The notes under the pieces were generated by a model that was not told where the DNA came from, ran no database searches, and saw only the letters and a list, made by a program, of their open reading frames with translations. A stretch of DNA of 64,000 nt from Dipylidium caninum. Its lineage: Eukaryota > Platyhelminthes > Cestoda > Cyclophyllidea > Dipylidiidae. Location of the stretch: positions 372,001 through 436,000 of the forward strand of contig QEYB01000062.1 of the NCBI GenBank assembly GCA_017562135.1. Direction: 5' to 3'. The translations under genes were made by a program, and so were the position numbers. Numbering within the stretch: the first letter of the stretch is position 1; each line of letters opens with the position of its first letter. Below are positions 57,213 through 64,000 of the stretch, in pieces.

Positions 57213-60200
57213 GTGAGTGAGCACCTCCACAAATTGCGAGATAAAAGGCGTACGAGTCGGGCTGGGGGGTGGGCGGGGGGCGAGGGCCGGAGGAGGGCGG
57301 AGAGGGAATGGAGGAGAAGAGACAGTCACGTCGGGCGAGGGAAAATTGTCTGCTTGACAAAGCTCTGGGGCTTTAACTTCAAGCCAAAATCCATCCCATT
57401 TTGTCGGATGCAAGAGATTTTTGAGGGAGAGATGTTTTCCCGCGCAAATCAGAAACGCCACCGAAATGCGAGGGTCTCAGGCCTGCTCAGTTGCCGCGGT
57501 GGACACCAGCCGACGAGCCGCGGCTCCGGAGAAGGCGAGCAGAGGCGTCGGGAGCACCGCCTGAGCGCGTCGCAGCTCTGTTGAGGGGGCATTTCTAGTG
57601 GGCGACAGACTCTCCCACGATTTGCACGATAGACAGGCTCTTTGAGGCGGAAGTGCTCCTCGGGCGCGGAACTGGTCCGAGCCGCGTCCAGCCCTGTGGG
57701 CAAAGCGGGGCTGTGGACGACGGGGCAGATCCAGCCGCGCCGTACACGAGGAAAGACAGTCCTCGTGGAGGAGGAGGAGGGAGGTTTTATTAACCGACGG
57801 TGGTTGTACCAAAGATCCTGCAGCCCAAGACGCGGCAATGTCCTTTTTTCTGACGAAATCGGAAGGAGATGGAGGGGGACACAAATGCCACCGAGCTCGG
57901 ATGGAGGACCCAACGTCCAGCAAAGATTTCGAGGTTGTCGCCCACTAAATGGGTGAAACAATTTCTTCGGATCGTCCGAGGCCTCTTCATTTACCTCTCT
58001 CGCCGCACAACATCAGCGGGGTGGAGGAGAAGCGCCCGCGAACCGCAGTTTTATTCGCCCCCGAGGCTTAACAGATCGCCCGCATTAATGCCCGTTTCCG
58101 AGAGACGTCTGAAGGGCATAAAAGTGACACCGGGCGGCCGGTTGGGGGGCGGACGGTCTACCTGCTGCGCGGCAGTGGACATGACGAATTGTACCCGCAG
58201 GAGAGTCGGCTCCGCTCCCCACAATTCCCCCTCATCGCATCGCATAAAAGAGCACAGAGTCGAGGCGAGAAAGCGGCCGCCTCCCTTAAGGGCGACACGA
58301 GGGGCGAGGCAGCAGTTCGCCTGAAATGCCGCCGATTCCTTTGCCTTCCTCCATCTCTCACTCCACACCACAATCGTGTGCTTTTCGCATCACTTCGCAC
58401 CATGTCATTCGCGTTCTGCGAGTGTCGCGTCACCCTCGGTGCGCTGACTTCTGGGAAAAGTGGCTCATATGTCCGGTTAAGGTGAGTGTGGAATAATTCG
58501 GTCTCTCGGTGGGGCACAATTTGCCTCCATTCACTCGTGCTGCTCGACGGGAGGGCGGACGATGCTACATGGCGGTGCGAGAGAAGTCACGGGCGTCACC
58601 ACCGCAGGGCGTCGGGCTGCGTCGGCATCGCGACCGAATGCCAAGCAGGTTGAAACTGAGGGCTGCATTTGCTCTCCAACTGCAGAGCGACCGCCCTCTA
58701 CTCCGCGGGGCTGTACGACAAGGTCTCCCAGGCCGTGCAGGACCCGCGCTTCAGCCTCGAGGACCTTGACCTGTCCGCCGAGCAGCTCCAGCAATACGGC
58801 CACAACCTCCCCAGCATGCTCAAACGGTAAGTCGAGGAGTCCCCGCTGTTGCCAAAACCGCCGAGTGAACAGTGGTGCTAGTGCTGTGATGTGATGTCGC
58901 AATTTTTCCCTAGATGCCGACTGAACAAAGCCGCATGCAGCGTCCGCGATTTTGAGTCGGTGAGAACGAGGCATGGAATGTGCTTCCAGCTACGAATTCC
59001 GGGACACAGTGAGTGATTACGATATTTCTCTATTACTCCTGACATTTCCTGGTCCCGCTGGCCTTCATTATTTATGAGGCGGAGGCGGGGGAGGCGTAGG
59101 AGGAGGAGGAGGAGGGGGAGGAGAAGGGGCATTATCGCCTATTAGGCATGCGCGAGGCCGGCGGGTCGGGCCCGAGCCATCGCTGCGTCCTCCAATCGCG
59201 GCTGTTCCCTCTCGAGAGCCATCGGGCAGGCGAGTCTCCGACGCAGACGCCCCAATTTGCCCCACTGGAAGTGGAATTCAGTCAGCGGGGAAGGTGTTCC
59301 TGCCTCAGAAGAAGCTCAGGTGAGGCCCCACCGAAGCCCACCGCCGCGAGACCCGCCCGCCGAGATGTGGATCTTCTCGCAGTTAGCCGAGCGCAGAACA
59401 GTCCCGACTTCGAGGGTCAATTTGTGGTCGCTCGTCCAGTTGACTGGTGGTAGGCGTTGAAGCGCAAACCCTTCGTAAACGGAGGACAGAGCAGGTGAAG
59501 AGTCAGGGAGAGGAGGCGGAGAAGCGCGTATCCGCGGCCTTTTTCTCCCCATCGTCCCACTACAAAGAACCGAGGAGGGTTAATTAACGAAGCGTTGACG
59601 CGTGAATAAGTTCGGATTGCTCGAGACAGGTCCACTCATCCTTTCTCGCCAACTTAATTAATTAATTAGAGGCGGAATATTTTAGTGAAAAAAAAACACG
59701 AGAAAGTCGGGCCCCTAGGCACATTAACTCAGCTCTCCCGACTGCGGACGGCGGCACGAGGGCGGCGCCCTGCGTCTCGGCCGCGTCGTGCGCGGGAGGA
59801 TGGTGGAACTGCGGGTGACGAGGACTTGCTGACTCCTCCGCCAGCACCCAGGGCGACAGGGTGGCCCTCTGCGGTGCTCACGGACCTTCCATTGCAACTC
59901 TGCCCCAACAAGACCGGGGACTGAGGGCAACCTCGCTCCGACTCCCTGCGAGACGCGGCTGCGACTCTCCCCAGTTAAAATCTGGCAAAAGTGATGGGGG
60001 AGAGGTGGAGTTGGGGGCTGTTCTGGACCAAAATCCTTTCACAAATGTTACGAGGCAAATGCCCGGGGCTGAATTTAGAGCGGAGAGAAGAACTGAGGCG
60101 GCCCTGTCCGCGGAAGTGAGGATGTCCGCAAAGCAGCCTCTCTGAGGCACCGCCGGAGCGAACACTTGGAGGTCGGAGGGAGAAGGTCGCCTCGTCACGA

Positions 60201-60722
60201 GGCCACCTGACGCGGCCCTGGTTCCCTTCCCCCGAAATGACTGTTGAGCCGACCGCTAGACTTGTGCGCACCGAGCGCAGAAGAAGTACGAGACCCCGCA
60301 GACCCACCAGCACTTCTGACTTCTCGCTCGGGCGTAGAATGACGCGCTTCAGGCCTGTCTGCCTGTTCGAGGCATCCGAGGGTCTCCGGACCGACGCACA
60401 GCTTAGAGGAGTGGAGTTGGAAGGGGAAGGAGGGTGCGCATCCACGCAGCAGGGAGTTTAAAAAACCTCGCGCTTAAAAGGGGAAGCAGCGCGCCCGAGT
60501 GGAGGGTCGGAGAGAGAGGCGGTCGGTCACACTTCACTTTGAATTTCCCCACCTTCAGAGCAGACCCACCTCGAGGTGATACTGGACCCCGAGGAGAGCG
60601 AGTACGTCCTCCCCAACGACGGATTCACCGGATTCTCTGTCTTCTTCAATTACTCCGCCAACAGTCGAGGCGACTTCTTCATTGGCAGTGGATTTCACAA
60701 CATGGTGCGCATTTCACCGGCG
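57024..60722 (+). CDS. DEG/ENaC-family cation channel subunit (partial)
   Basis: These are amiloride-sensitive, degenerin or FMRFamide-gated sodium channels: trimeric plasma-membrane channels with two transmembrane helices and a large extracellular domain. Four exons join in consistent phase. They give a TM1 helix (FVTLVIFCLLAFRIAI), the post-TM1 signature LTFCNANPLR, an acidic helix, the first extracellular cysteines (LKRCRLNKAACSVRDFESV, then RHGMCFQ), and the palm strands LEVILDPEESEYVLP and GFTGFSVFF. C...C..dF..v.T..G.C and G(L/F).V.L...EY are specific to this family. I could not find the remaining cysteine-rich finger/thumb region, TM2 or the selectivity filter in the window. Orthology to ASIC, FaNaC or another subgroup cannot be set by eye. 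Confidence 0.9.
57213..58685 (+). other. Intron of the DEG/ENaC gene
   Basis: Bounded by CTGAG|GTGAGT and TCCAACTGCAG. Open frames here on both strands are shadows of GC-rich sequence. Confidence 0.8.
58686..58826 (+). CDS. DEG/ENaC exon: extracellular helix after TM1
   Basis: The acceptor CTCTCCAACTGCAG|A completes the Arg codon, and the donor CTCAAACG|GTAAGT leaves a second split Arg. The product runs ATALYSAGLYDKVSQAVQDP, FSLEDLDLSAEQLQQYGHN and LPSMLKR. Third codon positions are strongly G/C-biased, supporting real coding. It matches the variable helical stretch before the first extracellular cysteines. Confidence 0.85.
58914..59008 (+). CDS. DEG/ENaC exon: first extracellular cysteines
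   Basis: The acceptor ATTTTTCCCTAG|A and donor GGACACA|GTGAGT give CRLNKAACSVRDFESV then RTRHGMCFQLRIPGH. The pattern C-x5-6-C-x3-(D/E)F-x3-x-T-x2-G-x-C-(F/Y) is the best single signature of the DEG/ENaC extracellular domain; three cysteines are present. Confidence 0.9.
59009..60558 (+). other. Intron of the DEG/ENaC gene
   Basis: Bounded by CACA|GTGAGT and CACCTTCAG. It contains a GGA repeat at 59.09-59.13 kb and an AATT repeat at 59.65 kb. Confidence 0.8.
60559..60722 (+). CDS. DEG/ENaC exon: palm beta strands
   Basis: The acceptor CCCCACCTTCAG|AG completes a Lys codon. The product runs KQTHLEVILDPEESEYVLPN, DGFTGFSVFFNYSANSRGDF and FIGSGFHNMVRISPA. It corresponds to the family's L.v.L....EY....... 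GF.V.I.......P........G....I.l block. Two donors are possible: GCG|GTAGGT at 60722 (phase 0) or GTAG|GTGGTG at 60726 (phase 1); the latter suits the next candidate exon better. Confidence 0.85.
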
Positions 60723-61790
60723 GTAGGTGGTGGGACGCCGAGGCGTGTTGCAGTCCTCTTCACTTTATGCCAAAGTAATGGCTTCTTTTTTCCCTTTCAC
60801 CGTCTCAAGACTCTCCAAACCGGCCCGCCATGTGAGTTATTGCCCGCTCTGTCGTGCCCAAGTTCAACATTACGGGAGAAGGAGGTTGTCGCACGAGGCC
60901 ATAACATTTATGATGACTTTATGCCTTCACGCCTTCCCACAGCCCCGCGTGGCCGTCTCCATTGGTCGTCTTCCACTTCGGCGGGAGCAATGAAGCATTG
61001 ATTGAGGCGATGCCAGCCAGTGTGCGGGGCATAAATGATGCAGGCCATCGGCGGCGATAATTGGCCCGGCCGCAGGGGCTTTTGACCGCGCGAGAGGGGC
61101 ACGCGCCCTCCCGCGGGCGCCGTACCCCCGCCGGGGGGCCACGCGCCGCTGGGGGCGCTGACACTCGTCCCGCGCAGTCCGGCACGAGTGGCTCCCCGCC
61201 CTCGCGTCATCTCGGTGCTCTCCCGTGCTGGGAAAGAAGTCCTTCTACCGCCTGTTAGAGCCCCGTCTTACGTCAAGGTGGCGTTAGATTAGAGCAAAAT
61301 GCGCTCATCTGAGTGAATGATTTCCTCCGTGAATGGGGCGATGGGATTTCGCTAGAAAATAGGCCTGCTTAGGTGGATTTCCCAGTTCCACATTCGTCAT
61401 CACCCGCGAATGGAGAAAAACGGTTTTAGCGGAAAAATCCTCCTCGAACGTAGCGCAGATCTGTCAGGGCCACCCGTAAAACACCTTTCTCTGACTCCGC
61501 ATTTTCCAGAACGACTCAAACGACCGGGCAGTTGACGGGGAAGCCCTTCGGAGAGTTGCCACCTCAGCGGTGGCGATCGAGTGGGTGATTTGTGCCTTCG
61601 CAGGCGGCAGCAGTCCCTTTGAGAGTAGAAGCTAAAAGAGTCCACAGGACGGCGCGGGGTGAAATTTGCAGGGAAGCTGCAGGGTAGACGTGTTGGGAGC
61701 CGGCTGCGAGACGGAAGCCATAAACTGCTAAGAATCCCTCTTTTCAGACTGTCTGAGAAGTCGATATCCGCGCTCGCCTTCATTTTGCAG

Positions 61791-61909
61791 GTAGCAGGAC
61801 GAGCTCGCAGCTGCGAGTGGACGCGATCACGCAGACAGTGAAGTCGGCCCTGTACCAGAGCCTCCTCCCTCACGACATCCTCGGCGCTTCCGCCGCGGAG
61901 ACTGAAAGG
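61791..61909 (+). CDS. Candidate downstream exon, possibly same channel
   Basis: It has a strong acceptor (CGCCTTCATTTTGCAG|GT), a good donor (GAAAGG|GTAGGT) and a G/C-ending codon bias like the channel exons. The product runs SRTSSQLRVDAITQTVKSAL, YQSLLPHDILGASAAETER. Joined to the previous exon at 60726 it is in phase. However, the L.PPYG.C motif expected at this point in the family is missing, so it may belong to a divergent insertion or to another gene. Confidence 0.45.
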
Positions 61910-64000
61910 GTAGGTCGCAAAACGTGCCTTTCCTACCCATTTCTGGCTGAAGGTTCTCCTTGGCGCGAATGAGTGGGCCTCCTGACGATGAATTACACCT
62001 GTTTTCCTCACTATGCTGTGAGAAGAGTTCCACAGATCGTCTCCTTCCCTCCGTCGTCCGGCCATGCACCTCAGACTGGGCAGTCGGCCTGGGGCCTGTC
62101 TAGTGGCAGAAGGATCGCCAGTCGGTAGTTCTGCCGGCGTCTTGCCTCCACAAACTGCGACTCAGCAGTCTTCCGGTCCCTTTTGACTGGAACAACGCGG
62201 CAGTTTCGCGCATACATTGCGTATGGCCTCATGCAGGACCTCTCCTCAGCCTTCTTCGTCCCAGCGTCCAGTGTGGTGCAGATGCCACGTTTCGATCATG
62301 CTGGATCCACAGGGGCCCAGGGGGGAGAGGGCCGGCGAGAGGCGCAACGGGGGCCCCAGCTCCACCACGGTGGGGACTAAAAGGTGCCCCCCCAGGACGT
62401 AGAAAATGCTCCCCAGTTGACCAGAAGCTTTGGGGAAGATTAACTGCCTGAAACGCATAGGGAGACTATCGAAAGGTCTAAAAGTCAAAGGAAAATTACC
62501 TGAGGCGGACGGGAGGCCCCGATTCGAGCAAAGCGTCGAAAAAATGCAGAGAGAGAGGCGAAGATTTGCGTTGGCCTTGGGCCCTAGAAGAGCAAAGGAC
62601 GATCGAAGGCTTTCTTCTGCCGAGGACCAATCGCCCGACTTGCAACGTGTTGGAAGTTGGAGGCCAGTTGGAGAAGAGCGAGGGAAACGTTGCCCCTGTG
62701 AGCTGCTTTGACGACAAGGGAAATGAACAGCCTGCCTCAGGCGACAATGGCAGCGCGGCAGCGGGGCGTTTTTTGGCCACCAGACCATGCAGACGGAGAC
62801 CACCGGCCCAGATTACACACGATATGCGGAGATGACTGCACAAAATAAAATTGGGCAGAAATCGTTCTTATCTCCTGCCATCGAGAAACCCGGCCGGAGG
62901 AGGCAGTCGTTCACTTTAATGAGGGCCAAGTGGGAAATCTGCCCAGCGCCAAGTTTTCAAGTCACTCGGGAGGCCAAACTGCCTTTTCGGGCGGCGAGGA
63001 CGAGCTGCCTTGTGGAAGTGGGCGGAGGAGAGGACCGGTCGGCGGCGAGGCATCCAGTCAGTCTTCAACTTCTCTTCCAGAGGACGAGTCCGGCGACCAA
63101 AGTGCAGCGGACTGTGAGACGTGGGCGCGGAGGGCAGCCAGGGGAAGCGGAGCGTAGTTGTTTTCGGGGGTCGGAGGTCGAATGTCAGCGCGGAGTTGTG
63201 GAGAGAAATCAGCCCAACATGCGATTTCGCGGGGTTCGCTGGCTGCCTGGGTGGAGGCCACTTGGGAGCATAGGGGGCCGATTGAGTCCAGTCGTCCGGG
63301 CCCATTTAAAGACGAGTGGAGCGACGTAAAAGACTGCCTCGTGGCATGTGGGCCTCGGAACATCCGGACCGTGGATGAGTGCGTCGAGGCAGCTTTCAAC
63401 TCGCGGGAGTCGGCGCTCCCCGTCGAAGCAGCTCAACCGGCCGCCTCTTCGGACTCGACTGCGTGCGCTGAAAGCGGGTCAAGCGCCAGAAGACACAAGG
63501 TCTGGAAGAAAGAGCCTCCCCCGAGCAGAATACTCGTGGCGGAGGAGGTCTTCAGAATGGTGCACTGATTTTAATCGGGGCGATGGGGAAGCGACTCCTC
63601 GTCTCTTCCGCCGCAGTGGCTGTGTTGTACCGCGATGTTCTGAGGGCCGAAGACGGCAGCATGGAGGAAGACTCCTAGGCACGTCCGGGTGTATGCGAAA
63701 ATCGCCTATTGGGTCACCTTCCGCTCCGGTCACACTTTCTTTCACTGCTGGTCGTGTTCTGACTGTCAGCGCTGCCAGCCGGGCAGCCTCGTCCTCCGAT
63801 GTGGAATCGACCAGAACCCGGACGGGCACAGGGCGGGTGTTTCTACGTTACGCAGATGTCCTCTTGAACTCGCCTCGAAAATACTTCTCCGCAGAACTGC
63901 TGATATCGTCATTGTGCGATTTTCGGGGCCTGCGTCCCGCAACACACATATCATCGCCGACTGCCAGAGCCGCGGCCGAGGACCGGCGGAGCAGGGGACG
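61910..64000 (+). other. No confirmed exon; probable intron to window end
   Basis: I searched the plus strand for the rest of the channel (cysteine-rich C.C region, TM2 with G.S selectivity filter) and found nothing convincing. An open frame at 63.16-63.57 kb has a C-x3-C pair but no splice context. Confidence 0.4.

Noticed and set aside
61400..62065. Minus-strand frame of 221 codons
   Set aside because: It lies antisense to the better-supported plus-strand exon at 61.8 kb, and its Arg/Ser-rich product matches nothing known.
62246..62803. Minus-strand frame of 185 codons
   Set aside because: No domain. Its length is explained by low stop density, and plus-strand frames are open across the same bases.
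63158..63568. Plus-strand frame with a C-x3-C pair resembling the DEG/ENaC finger region
   Set aside because: The spacing to the next cysteine is wrong, the C-x-C motif is missing and there is no pyrimidine-rich acceptor in front.
1..64000. Prokaryotic, phage or plasmid interpretation, CRISPR arrays, tRNA/rRNA genes, intact transposons
   Set aside because: Coding sequence is in spliced metazoan exons. I saw no regularly spaced repeats, cloverleaf sequences, rRNA cores, reverse transcriptase or transposase motifs.

Overview
This is animal nuclear DNA. Coding sequence sits in short exons with GT/AG borders and matched codon phases, separated by introns of about 0.1 to 6 kb. Both recognisable genes are metazoan membrane-protein families, and there is no operon, Shine-Dalgarno or phage/plasmid signature. 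CpG dinucleotides are abundant, and CA/GA/CTCA microsatellites are common. I favour a non-vertebrate bilaterian, possibly a flatworm, but that is inference only. Region 1 (about 2.2-17.7 kb, minus strand) holds a discoidin domain receptor (DDR) collagen-receptor gene. Eight exons encode the discoidin domain, the discoidin-like domain, the extracellular stalk and the transmembrane helix (15.0 to 7.7 kb). Further in-phase exons encode a very long low-complexity cytoplasmic juxtamembrane region rich in Ala, Gln, Ser and Pro (6.1 to 3.2 kb, perhaps to 2.2 kb). No tyrosine kinase exon is visible; it should lie beyond the left edge if the gene is canonical. A candidate signal-peptide exon lies at 16.6-16.9 kb, and three CCAAT boxes at 17.59-17.71 kb are a likely promoter. 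Region 2 (17.7-28 kb) is relatively AT-rich and almost gene-free, with clusters of CCAAT, GATA, AP-1 and homeodomain-like sites and one isolated GC-rich island at 26.56-26.88 kb. Region 3 (28-51 kb) is GC- and CpG-rich. Long ORFs appear on both strands there because stop codons are scarce, and I recognise no gene. Region 4 (51-62 kb, plus strand) holds a DEG/ENaC-family (amiloride-sensitive/FMRFamide-gated type) cation channel subunit. Four solid exons (57.0-60.7 kb) encode the first transmembrane helix and the start of the cysteine-rich extracellular domain. A candidate N-terminal pair lies at 51.07-51.38 kb and a further candidate exon at 61.8 kb. The rest of the channel is not identified and probably lies beyond the right edge. 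The two genes are transcribed away from each other across about 33 kb of largely non-coding DNA. No tRNA, rRNA, CRISPR or intact transposon was recognised.
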